The translations under genes were made by a program, and so were the position numbers. Below, one piece after another: positions 46,034-52,989 of a DNA stretch of 64,000 bases. The stretch lies in the NCBI RefSeq assembly GCF_004768545.1, contig NZ_CP038634.1, positions 1,550,001 to 1,614,000 of the forward strand. The letters run 5' to 3'. Numbering within the stretch: position 1 is the first letter of the stretch; the number at the start of each line of letters is the position of its first letter. The notes beneath the pieces were generated by a model that ran no database searches, was not told the origin of the DNA, and saw only the letters and a program-made list of their open reading frames with translations. The DNA is from Cupriavidus oxalaticus (GTDB lineage: Bacteria > Pseudomonadota > Gammaproteobacteria > Burkholderiales > Burkholderiaceae).

Positions 46034-46064
46034 GCAAGAAAAAAACCCGCGGCAATCGCGGGTT
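46034..46064 (-). terminator. Rho-independent terminator for the minus-strand gene
   Basis: AACCCGCG and CGCGGGTT form an 8-base-pair stem around a 5-base loop. On the minus strand it is followed by a run of eight or so T (from the A-run 46038-46045). It serves the small gene ending at 46126. Confidence 0.85.
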
Positions 46065-46125
46065 CAAGTCCCTGCCCGCAGGATCGGGCTCGGAGGAGAC
46101 AACCACAGGAAAGGCAGCGCGCCAG

Positions 46126-46350
46126 TCAGGTCAGGCAGTATTTGACGACCTGTTCTTCGACGCCGACAAAACGTACCAGCTGGCGCAGGCCGCTGGCGAA
46201 TTCCTTGATATGGTGCCCGTCAGGCGTATCGGGCAACCGGTAGTAGATCGGGGCCTTGTCGCGCAGCGGCGCCAGCAGGCCGAACGGGCGTTCGCCCGCA
46301 TCGGCTTCCCAGGCGACGTCGCGCTCTTCGGCAATGGGTTTTCCGGTCAT
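46126..46350 (-). CDS. Small conserved-looking hypothetical protein
   Basis: A 74-residue protein beginning MTGKPIAEERDVAWEADAGER, containing RDKAPIYYRLPDTPDGHHIKEFASGLRQLVRFVGVEEQVVKYCLT in parts. The GGAG seven bases before ATG 46350 sets this start; ATG 46356 or 46374 would be too close or lack a site. A good terminator follows. No domain was recognised. The gene is divergent from the PadR regulator, and an AT-rich 350-base region lies between them. Confidence 0.7.
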   Translation of the reverse strand: MTGKPIAEERDVAWEADAGERPFGLLAPLRDKAPIYYRLPDTPDGHHIKEFASGLRQLVRFVGVEEQVVKYCLT

Positions 46351-46447
46351 GGGCATACTCCAGATTCGGTGCATGGTGCGGCCGGGGACGGATTTTTCTT
46401 GCTCGCACAGCGTTTCAATGTATGAAATGTATGGCAGGTAACGCAAA

Positions 46448-46463
46448 AATGCTATTCAGCATT
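46448..46463. promoter_or_regulatory. Short inverted repeat in AT-rich divergent region
   Basis: AATGCT-ATTC-AGCATT is a perfect 6-base inverted repeat. It lies in the 352-base gap 46351-46702, whose part 46410-46520 is clearly AT-richer than the rest of the window and probably contains both promoters. It is a candidate operator for the PadR protein encoded at 46703; no PadR ATGT-N8-ACAT box was seen. Confidence 0.4.
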
Positions 46464-46702
46464 ATTTAATTCTGTTTGCTGCCAAATCTCGAAATTGCCA
46501 GATTTACCGAATATATGTCGGCGTTTGCAGGTATTGCCGGATTGCGGCGATCCTTGCATCACGGCTTGCCGACAGCAGGGGGGCATTGCGCTAACATAGC
46601 GCCAGTTTTTTGCGGTCCGTGGCGCACCGGCATGACCGGCGCTCCTGCCGCATGGCATCTCCGAAACCATCACCCGCCCCCGACGGGCCATTGCCAAGAC
46701 GC

Positions 46703-47263
46703 ATGTCGACCCAGCACGCCTTGTTGATCTCCCTGCTTGAAAAGCCGTCGTCCGGCTATGACCTGGCGCGCCGCTTCGATCGCTCCATCGGCTATTTCTG
46801 GCATGCCACCCACCAGCAGATCTACCGCGAGCTGGGGCGCATGGCGGACAGCGGGTGGATCGCGGCCGACGAGAACGAGGCGGCGGAAAACGAGGGCGGC
46901 GCCGACCGCAAGAATCGCAAGAAGGTCTACCAGGTGCTGCCGGCCGGGCGCGACGAACTGGTGCGCTGGGTGCTGACCCCGGGGGCCGGGCTCGACCAGC
47001 GCGAGGAAATCCTGGTCAAGCTGCGTGCCGATGCCGCGATCGGGCCGCTCGGCCTGGGCGATGAAATGCGGCGGCTGATCGCGCTGCACCAGGCACGGCT
47101 CGAGACCTACCTGGCGATCGAGCGCAAGGATTTTTCCGCGCCCGACATGGACCGCGCGCAGCGGTTGCGCTACGCGCTGCTGCGCCGTGGCATCCGCTTC
47201 GAGCAGGACTGGGTGGCGTGGGGCGAAGACCTGCTGCCGCTGCTGGAGCAGCAGTCGGCGTAG
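46703..47263 (+). CDS. PadR-family transcriptional regulator
   Basis: A 186-residue regulator. The PadR winged helix is at the N-terminus: TQHALLISLLEKPSSGYDLARRF, FWHATHQQIYRELGRMADSGWI and RKKVYQVLPAGRDELVRWV. The C-terminal Vir-type coiled region (DEMRRLIALHQARLETYLAIE) allows dimer formation. ATG 46703 gives the family start; 31 more codons are open upstream. The targets are unknown. A terminator follows. Confidence 0.88.
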   Translation: MSTQHALLISLLEKPSSGYDLARRFDRSIGYFWHATHQQIYRELGRMADSGWIAADENEAAENEGGADRKNRKKVYQVLPAGRDELVRWVLTPGAGLDQREEILVKLRADAAIGPLGLGDEMRRLIALHQARLETYLAIERKDFSAPDMDRAQRLRYALLRRGIRFEQDWVAWGEDLLPLLEQQSA

Positions 47264-47285
47264 CGCGCCGCGCGCCAAAGCAAGA

Positions 47286-47313
47286 CGCCGGCCTTGCGGC
47301 CGGCGCTCTTTAT
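47286..47313 (+). terminator. Rho-independent terminator after padR
   Basis: CGCCGGCC-TTGC-GGCCGGCG, a perfect 8-base-pair stem, followed by CTCTTTATT, 23 bases after the padR stop. Confidence 0.75.
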
Positions 47314-47329
47314 TGGGGTTTGGTCAGGC

Positions 47330-48325
47330 TCAGGCCACGTCGAGCGCGCGGGCACCCGCCTGGCTGGCTTCGCCCAACCCCAGGCGCCGGCGCGCCAGCG
47401 CATACTCCTCGGCAAAGCGCCGCACCAGCTCGCCGGCCGGCACCACGCGCTTGATCGCGCCCACGCCCTGGCCAGCGCCCCAGATATCCTTCCAGGCCTT
47501 CACGCTGGTCGAGCCGAAGTTCATCTTGGACGGATCCGACTGCGGCAGCGCCTCCGGGTCCAGCCCGGCGCGCTCGATGCTGCCGCGCAGGTAGTTGCCG
47601 TGCACGCCGGTAAAGAGGTTGGAGTAGACGATGTCGCCGGCGCTGCTGTCGACGATCATCTGCTTGTAGCCGTCCTGCGCGTTGGCTTCCTGCGTGGCGA
47701 TGAAGGCAGAGCCGATGTAGGCCAGGTCGGCGCCGGCGGCCTGCGCCGCCAGGATGGCGTCGCCGCTGGAGATCGAGCCTGACAGCAGCAGCGGGCCATC
47801 GAACCATTCACGGATCTCGTGCAGCAGCGCGAACGGCGACAGCGTGCCGGCATGGCCGCCGGCGCCGGCCGCCACCGCCACCAGCCCGTCGGCGCCTTTC
47901 TCGATGGCCTTGCGCGCGAAAGCGTTGTTGATCACGTCGTGCAGCACGATGCCGCCATACGAGTGCACCGAGTCGTTGACTTCCTTGCGCGCGCCCAGCG
48001 AGGTGATCACGATCGGCACCTTGTAGCGCACGCACAGCTCCAGGTCATGCTCGAGCCGGTCGTTGGACTTGTGCACGATCTGGTTGACCGCGAACGGCGC
48101 CGCCGGACGGTCCGGATGCTTGTCGTTGTGCTCGGCCAGTTCAGTGGTGATGCGGTCCAGCCATTCTTCCAGCTTGGGCGCCGGGCGCGCGTTCAGCGCC
48201 GGGAACGAGCCCACCACGCCGGCCTTGCACTGGGCAATCACCAGGTCGGGGTTGGAGATGATGAACAGCGGCGAGCAGACCACCGGCAGCGACAGCCGGT
48301 TCTGCAGCAGGGCGGGGAGGGCCAT
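47330..48325 (-). CDS. Nitronate monooxygenase family protein
   Basis: A 331-residue FMN-dependent TIM-barrel enzyme of the 2-nitropropane dioxygenase/NMO family. Visible are LPVVCSPLFIISNPDLVIAQCKAGVVGSFPALNAR at the N-terminus, the FMN phosphate region AVAAGAGGHAGTLSPFALL with the catalytic-type His, and SGSISSGDAILAAQAAGADLAYIGSAFIAT. These enzymes oxidise alkyl nitronates such as propionate-3-nitronate. The start MALPALLQNRLSLPV is preferred; a TTG 33 bases upstream is also open. The SnoaL-like gene follows on the same strand upstream by 70 bases and may be cotranscribed. Confidence 0.88.
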   Translation of the reverse strand: MALPALLQNRLSLPVVCSPLFIISNPDLVIAQCKAGVVGSFPALNARPAPKLEEWLDRITTELAEHNDKHPDRPAAPFAVNQIVHKSNDRLEHDLELCVRYKVPIVITSLGARKEVNDSVHSYGGIVLHDVINNAFARKAIEKGADGLVAVAAGAGGHAGTLSPFALLHEIREWFDGPLLLSGSISSGDAILAAQAAGADLAYIGSAFIATQEANAQDGYKQMIVDSSAGDIVYSNLFTGVHGNYLRGSIERAGLDPEALPQSDPSKMNFGSTSVKAWKDIWGAGQGVGAIKRVVPAGELVRRFAEEYALARRRLGLGEASQAGARALDVA

Positions 48326-48394
48326 GGGTGAAGTCTCCTGGGTAGTACGGTGAGGCAATGAGAATCTGGCGGGCGCGGGCGGCGGCCTGGCCGC

Positions 48395-48826
48395 TTACGC
48401 GGCACCGGTCAGTACGTCCTTCTGGCTGGCGAGGCGCGCGCCCATGGCGGCGGCCAGCGCCTCCAGTCCGGAGCGCGGGCGCACCATTACTTCGAATTCG
48501 GCAATATGGCCGGCGTCGTTGAAGCGGATCATGTCGATGCCCTTGAGCGCCTTGCCATCGACCGTGGCGCTGAACTCGAGCACCACGCTGTGGCCGTCCT
48601 CGCTGACGAAGCTGCGGTGGTAGCGGAAATCGCGGAACACCTGGTTCACCGTGGTCAGCACCAGTGCGATCGCGGCACGGCCTGGGTAGGCCGTATGCGC
48701 CACCGGCGAGCGGAAAACAACGTCGTCGGCGACGATGGCGTCGAGTCCGGCCATCGAATTGCTGGCAATCAACTGGTGCCAGGTGTCGAGCGAGGCCTGC
48801 GCTGCGGGAATCAGCTGGGTGGTCAC
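48395..48826 (-). CDS. SnoaL-like (NTF2-fold) protein
   Basis: A 143-residue protein of the nuclear transport factor 2 superfamily: LDTWHQLIASNSMAGLDAIVADDVVFRSPVAH, then VFRDFRYHRSFVSEDGHSVVLEFSATVDGKALKGIDMIRFNDAGHIAEFEVMVRPRSGL in order. Proteins of this type are ligand-binding or isomerase-like; no catalytic role can be set. The GTG start at 48826 is supported by TTAAGGAGACTGCA. It is first of a possible pair with the nitronate monooxygenase. Confidence 0.85.
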   Translation of the reverse strand: MTTQLIPAAQASLDTWHQLIASNSMAGLDAIVADDVVFRSPVAHTAYPGRAAIALVLTTVNQVFRDFRYHRSFVSEDGHSVVLEFSATVDGKALKGIDMIRFNDAGHIAEFEVMVRPRSGLEALAAAMGARLASQKDVLTGAA

Positions 48827-48901
48827 TGCAGTCTCCTTAAACTGTTCTGGGCGGTCGCGGCATGCGCCGGCTACGTCGTGTTCTTGTTTGTGTTCGCGTC
48901 T

Positions 48902-48919
48902 TATGCAACCAGTTGCATA
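48902..48919. promoter_or_regulatory. 18-bp palindrome upstream of the SnoaL-like gene
   Basis: TATGCAA-CCAG-TTGCATA has perfect 7-base arms. It sits 76 bases upstream of the GTG at 48826 and 155 bases before the integrase-like gene. The shape fits a TetR-type or MarR-type operator. No regulator gene is adjacent. Confidence 0.55.
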
Positions 48920-49073
48920 GTGGGATGAAAGGTAGCATGCGCTGCTGCACTGCGCAAGCCGGTTTTGGTCCCGTGCCCGCCCAGGGCGCCTTGCAGTGAC
49001 GGGTTGACTACAATAGGCGGCATCGCACAGCGGGAATCCCGCCCGCGCCCGCAAGCCACCGGCAGGAGAGTCA

Positions 49074-50099
49074 GTGACCACTAAGTCGACCGCGCACCAA
49101 CCCGGCCAGGCGGCGCTATTCGATGCCGACCTCGACGCCTGGCGCGCCCATCCCGAGCGCGCCTTCGACGGCTGGCTGGCGCGGCATGGCTTCCGCCACG
49201 GCACCAGCGTGGTGTACCGGGCGATGTGGGGCAAGCTGCTGCGCTGGTCGGCCGAGCGCGGACTGCCGCCGCTGAGCTGGTCGGCGGAGCAGATCGGCGA
49301 ATTCCTCGACGCCCAGCAGTTGCACAAGTCGCACCGCTACCGCTATGCGCGGCTGATCGAACGGGTGTTCCACCATCTCTCCCAGTTGCGCGAGGGCATG
49401 CACAACCCGGGAAGCCAGGCGGTGCGCGCGCACCTCGCCGAGGGCGAGAACGACCCCACTGCCTTCCTGCTGCCGGGCGAGCGCGACCTGCTGGTGGCCC
49501 GCATCCTCGGCCCGGCCGGCGTGCCGCCGACGGCGGAGGAATGCCGTGCGGCATCGCCGACGCAATGGAAGCGCGCGCGCGATGCCGCCTTGCTGGCGGT
49601 GCTGCTGGGCGGCGGGCTGAAGGTGGGCGAAGCGCGCGCCCTGCGCCTGGAGGCGATCGACGATGGCGCCCCGGGCCGAATGGCGCTGCGCATGGTGCGT
49701 CCCGACAATGGCCGCGCCTATACCGCGCCGTTGTTCGCGCTGGCGCATGCCCCGCTGCGGGCGTGGCTGGTGCTGCGCGAGGCGTCGGGCACGCTCGGCA
49801 GCCTGCTGTTCCCGGCCATGCCGGCGGGCCGGCCGATGCATGCGGCTTCGGTCTACCGACGCGTGGAAATTTTGCTTGACGAAGCCGGCGTACTAGCCGG
49901 CCGCCATGAACGGGCCTCGCCGCAGACCCTGCGCAATACCTGCGCGGCCATGCATTTCGAGGCCGGCACGACGCCGGCCGAGGTGGCGCAATGCCTGGGC
50001 ATGCGCGACCTGGAATCGGGCTGGCGGCTGCGCGGCGCGTATGAGGCCTGGCAGGCACGGGCGGGGCTGGTGGTTCAGGCGAGCGACAGACACGCCTGA
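49074..50099 (+). CDS. Tyrosine-recombinase-fold protein with degraded catalytic motifs
   Basis: A 341-residue protein with a SAM-like N-terminal domain (residues 20-125) and a phage-integrase-type C-terminal domain. The first catalytic Arg region reads LGGGLKVGEARALRL, where the family has G-(L)-R-x-x-E, so Arg is replaced by Lys. The H-x-x-R box reads SPQTLRNTCAAM, so His is replaced by Gln while Arg stays. The end has LRGAYEAWQ with a Tyr in about the right place. The GTG start at 49074 has CAGGAGAGTCA before it. No mobile-element genes or att repeats were seen around it. It is either an inactive relative with a DNA-binding role or a divergent enzyme. Confidence 0.8.
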   Translation: MTTKSTAHQPGQAALFDADLDAWRAHPERAFDGWLARHGFRHGTSVVYRAMWGKLLRWSAERGLPPLSWSAEQIGEFLDAQQLHKSHRYRYARLIERVFHHLSQLREGMHNPGSQAVRAHLAEGENDPTAFLLPGERDLLVARILGPAGVPPTAEECRAASPTQWKRARDAALLAVLLGGGLKVGEARALRLEAIDDGAPGRMALRMVRPDNGRAYTAPLFALAHAPLRAWLVLREASGTLGSLLFPAMPAGRPMHAASVYRRVEILLDEAGVLAGRHERASPQTLRNTCAAMHFEAGTTPAEVAQCLGMRDLESGWRLRGAYEAWQARAGLVVQASDRHA

Positions 50100-50270
50100 G
50101 TCCGGCGGTGCCATGCTTGTAACTGTGTGTGCCAGCTGAGCGGGTGCGGCTGACTCATCGTGGATAATAGGCGACACTACCGCCTGCGCGGGTTCAATGT
50201 GCGGTATCAGGCATTGCATGCTCGCGCATGAGACCGCGCCGCCCTGAATCGAAATCCGACGCTTATTTTC

Positions 50271-51290
50271 ATGCCCGAAACCCTGCTTCTTACCGGTGCC
50301 ACCGGCTATATCGCCTCGCATACCTGGGTCGCGCTGCTCAATGCCGGCTACCACGTGATCGGACTGGATAATCTGTGCAACAGCAGCCCGGTGGTGATCG
50401 AGCGGCTCGCTGCCATTACCGGCAAGACCCCGCATTTTGTCCAGGGCGACGTGCGCGACCGCGCCTTGCTGGACCAGCTTTTTGCCGAACACCGCATCAG
50501 CGGCGTGATTCATTTTGCCGCGCTCAAGGCGGTGGGCGAATCCGTGAGCCAGCCGCTGCAGTATTACAGCAACAACCTTGACGGCCTGCTGACGGTCTGC
50601 GCCGCCATGGGTGCGGCCGGGGTGAAACAACTGGTGTTCAGCTCCTCGGCGACGGTTTATGGCAATCCCCAGACGGTGCCGATCCTTGAGGATTTCCCGC
50701 TGTCGGCGACCAATCCGTATGGCCAGACCAAGCTGATGGGCGAGCAAATCCTGCGCGACCTGGAAAAATCAGACCCGGCATGGCGCATTGCCTACCTGCG
50801 CTATTTCAATCCGGTCGGCGCGCATGAAAGCGGTCTGATCGGCGAAGATCCGCGCGGAATTCCGAATAATCTGATGCCATACGTGGCACAGGTGGCCGGC
50901 GGGCGCCGCGAGAAACTGATGGTATTCGGCGGCGACTATCCCACGCCCGACGGTACCGGCGTGCGCGACTATATCCACGTGTGCGATCTCGCTGACGGCC
51001 ACCTGGCGGCGCTGGTCTACTTGCGCGACCAGGGGCGGGGCATGACCGTCAACCTGGGCACCGGACGCGGCTACAGCGTGCTGGAAGTGGTCGAGGCCTA
51101 CCAGCGCGCCAGTGGCAAGCCGGTACCGTATGAGATCGTGGCGCGCCGCCCGGGCGATATCGCCTCCTGCTATGCCGATCCCGCGCTGGCCAACCAATTG
51201 CTGGGCTGGCGCGCGCAGCACGACATCGAACGCATGTGCCAGGACTCGTGGCGCTGGCAGTCGATGAACCCGCAGGGATTCGGCGCCTGA
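50271..51290 (+). CDS. galE: UDP-glucose 4-epimerase
   Basis: A 339-residue extended SDR that interconverts UDP-glucose and UDP-galactose (or the N-acetyl forms) for polysaccharide synthesis. Visible are LLTGATGYIASHTWVALL, DNLCNSSPVVIERL, the Ser of VFSSSATVYGNP and the catalytic Y-x-x-x-K in NPYGQTKLMGEQ; GDYPTPDGTGVRDYIHVCDLADGHLAAL is the typical GalE block. In the NAD motif the last Gly of G-x-x-G-x-x-G is Ala. A bidirectional terminator follows at 51317. Codon use is somewhat less GC-rich than in its neighbours. Confidence 0.93.
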   Translation: MPETLLLTGATGYIASHTWVALLNAGYHVIGLDNLCNSSPVVIERLAAITGKTPHFVQGDVRDRALLDQLFAEHRISGVIHFAALKAVGESVSQPLQYYSNNLDGLLTVCAAMGAAGVKQLVFSSSATVYGNPQTVPILEDFPLSATNPYGQTKLMGEQILRDLEKSDPAWRIAYLRYFNPVGAHESGLIGEDPRGIPNNLMPYVAQVAGGRREKLMVFGGDYPTPDGTGVRDYIHVCDLADGHLAALVYLRDQGRGMTVNLGTGRGYSVLEVVEAYQRASGKPVPYEIVARRPGDIASCYADPALANQLLGWRAQHDIERMCQDSWRWQSMNPQGFGA

Positions 51291-51316
51291 GCGGCAACGC
51301 CGGTAATACACCAAAC

Positions 51317-51349
51317 AAAAACGCCACGGTTTGCAACCCTGGCGTTTTT
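51317..51349. terminator. Bidirectional terminator between galE and the H-NS gene
   Basis: AAAAACGCCA pairs with TGGCGTTTTT, and inside it GGTT pairs with AACC, with one C-C mismatch between. There are T-runs on both strands, serving the two convergent genes. Confidence 0.9.
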
Positions 51350-51369
51350 CCATGTGCCGGCGTCGCGCT

Positions 51370-51678
51370 TCAGCGAATCAGGAAGTCCTCGACAGTTTTG
51401 CCCTGTGCCAGGGCCTGGGTCAGCCAGCCCGGACGCTTGCCGCGGCCGGTCCAGGTATTGCCCGCACTGTCGCGATAGCGCACCGGCACCTTGCGGTTTG
51501 CCGCCTTCTTGCCGGCCGGCGCTTTCACGCCAAAACCCAGGTCTTCAGCGGTCAGGCCATATTGCTCGATTTTCTCGCGAATATCCGAGATCACCGAAGC
51601 CTGTTCGCGCGCCTTGATTTCCTCGGCTTGCTTCTGCAGTTCACTGATTTGCTGAACGATTTCCTGATAAGTCGCCAT
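51370..51678 (-). CDS. H-NS family nucleoid-associated protein
   Basis: A 102-residue H-NS-like protein of the betaproteobacterial type. The N-terminal coiled coil MATYQEIVQQISELQKQAEEIK gives oligomerisation. A linker with FGVKAPAGKKAANRKVPV is followed by the DNA-binding motif YRDSAGNTWTGRGKRPGWL. It binds AT-rich DNA and silences acquired genes. The start ATG 51678 has an upstream region with a good -10 (51781-51786). Its paralogues are numerous in the group, so this is not necessarily the main H-NS. Confidence 0.92.
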   Translation of the reverse strand: MATYQEIVQQISELQKQAEEIKAREQASVISDIREKIEQYGLTAEDLGFGVKAPAGKKAANRKVPVRYRDSAGNTWTGRGKRPGWLTQALAQGKTVEDFLIR

Positions 51679-51780
51679 TGCGTCCTCGGTTTCCGGTGGG
51701 GTGATATGCGTGGGTGTCGGTACAGCGGGGTGTCGCGCAATGCTGCGCAGCGCTGTGGGTGTGCTGAAATGCTGAAAACA

Positions 51781-51809
51781 ATTATAACGGGGTAGCGAGC
51801 CGCTGCAAA
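51781..51809 (-). promoter_or_regulatory. Sigma70-like promoter of the H-NS gene
   Basis: On the minus strand, TTTGCA (51804-51809), a 17-base spacer and a perfect TATAAT (51781-51786). The distance to the start codon is about 100 bases. The 590-base gap 51679-52268 otherwise holds a tRNA-3'-end-like stretch (rejected) and the FliA-like site at 52152; no further gene was seen. Confidence 0.55.
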
Positions 51810-52151
51810 TCCCGGGGCGCTATTCCTGCATGGTTTTTGCGAAAATTCTTGCAGCCGATATTGCTGTGAACTTTCGTGAACCATTCCGGTCGCCCCGCCG
51901 GATTTGAACCGGAACGCAATGCCGCACTACCTCTGTTGTACTGTCGGGCCGGCACATAAATCGGCCTGAGCGGCGCGATCCGCGCAAACCAGTGGCGCCG
52001 GGGCGCGCCGGCGCCGGTGGAAATCAAATTGCCATAATCGGCGCCGCTCCGGTGAATAAAGCGTCTGCTTACATGCCGCGAGACGCGGCGTGCCGTATAT
52101 CCGACATCCGGGTTAATTCCGGCCATTTGCCGCGCGGCCGGGCGCTGCTGC

Positions 52152-52179
52152 TCAAGTACCAGATGGGCCGCGCCGTTAT
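52152..52179 (+). promoter_or_regulatory. FliA (sigma28)-like promoter upstream of the chemoreceptor remnant
   Basis: TCAAG (52152-52156), 15 bases, then GCCGTTAT (52172-52179); the flagellar consensus is TAAAG and GCCGATAA with a similar gap. Four of five and six of eight positions agree. It is 90 bases before the receptor start at 52269. Confidence 0.4.
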
Positions 52180-52268
52180 CCGGGCAGGGCGGATCAAGTG
52201 GGTGTCTGGTCTTGCCGTAACGAGGCCAGGAGCGTGCCTCGCGGAATGCTTACGTTTTCCTTTCAACA

Positions 52269-52863
52269 ATGTCTTTCCACCACAATATCCAGATCAAGAC
52301 CCTGTTGCGGGGCGCCATGGGAATGCTGTCGGTGCTGCTGTTGCTGGTAGGCGGCGCCGGGCTGCACGGTATTTCCTCCGGCAACGACTCGCTCAAGGAG
52401 ACGTATTCCAACCAGCTGGCTTCGTCCATTGCGCTGAGCGACGCCATGCTGGCCATGACCCGCATGCGCCTGGCCCGCAAGGTACTGCCCGATCTGCAAC
52501 GCAGCATGTCCAGCGCGCATGAAGCGCTGCAGAAATTCCAGCTGGGCGCCGGCAAGGCCAATTTCGACGCCGCGCAGGCCAGCTTTGCCAGCATCCGCAC
52601 GCTGTCGATCGCGCTGGTCGTGCTGGGGCTGGCGGTCGCGGTGCTGTGCACGGTGGCACTGAACCGCGCCATCGTCACGCCGGTGCAGGAAGCGCTGGCC
52701 ATGTTCGAGCGCATTGCGCGCGGCGACCTGGCCTCGCGCATCACCAGCAGCTGAAGAACGTGGTTTCGGTATTTACCCTTGCAGGCGGTACCGTGGCCCC
52801 GGCACCGCGCCGCGGCCGGCGCCGGTCGCCGCCGGCCGCGACGATGACTGGAGTGCGTTCTAA
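52269..52863 (+). pseudogene. Remnant of a methyl-accepting chemotaxis protein
   Basis: An open frame of 161 codons encodes a Tar-like start (MSFHHNIQIKTLLRGAMGML), a shortened ligand-binding part, the second membrane helix (LSIALVVLGLAVAVLCTVAL) and the HAMP beginning (FERIARGDLASRITSS), then stops at 52754. Directly after, in another frame, LKNVVSVFTLAGG looks like the end of a signalling domain (compare the tail of intact receptors). In a third frame DDDWSAF-stop (52840-52863) matches the C-terminal GDWSAF of the intact receptor at 58026. So a whole receptor stood here and lost its methylation and signalling domain, with frame shifts. A 4-helix ligand domain is also too short by about 60 residues. 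Confidence 0.8.
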
Positions 52864-52989
52864 ACAGATGTCCCCGGCAGGGGACCCCCGTATTGTGTTG
52901 TTCACACGGCGACCGCAAGATGCCATGATGCGAGGTTTGCCCCGCGTCGGCTTTGTCTTCGCGCATTTTCTTTACCACCGCGCAGCCCA

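Noticed and set aside
49074..51678. Recombinase, galE and H-NS genes as a genomic island
   Set aside because: No flanking direct repeats, tRNA attachment site or other mobile genes; galE and H-NS genes are common core genes.
51886..51914. tRNA T-arm and 3' acceptor-like sequence on the minus strand (GGTTCAAATCC followed by GGGGCGACC)
   Set aside because: There is no matching 5' acceptor strand, anticodon arm or CCA at the correct place. It could be an att-like relic but there is no second copy in the window.
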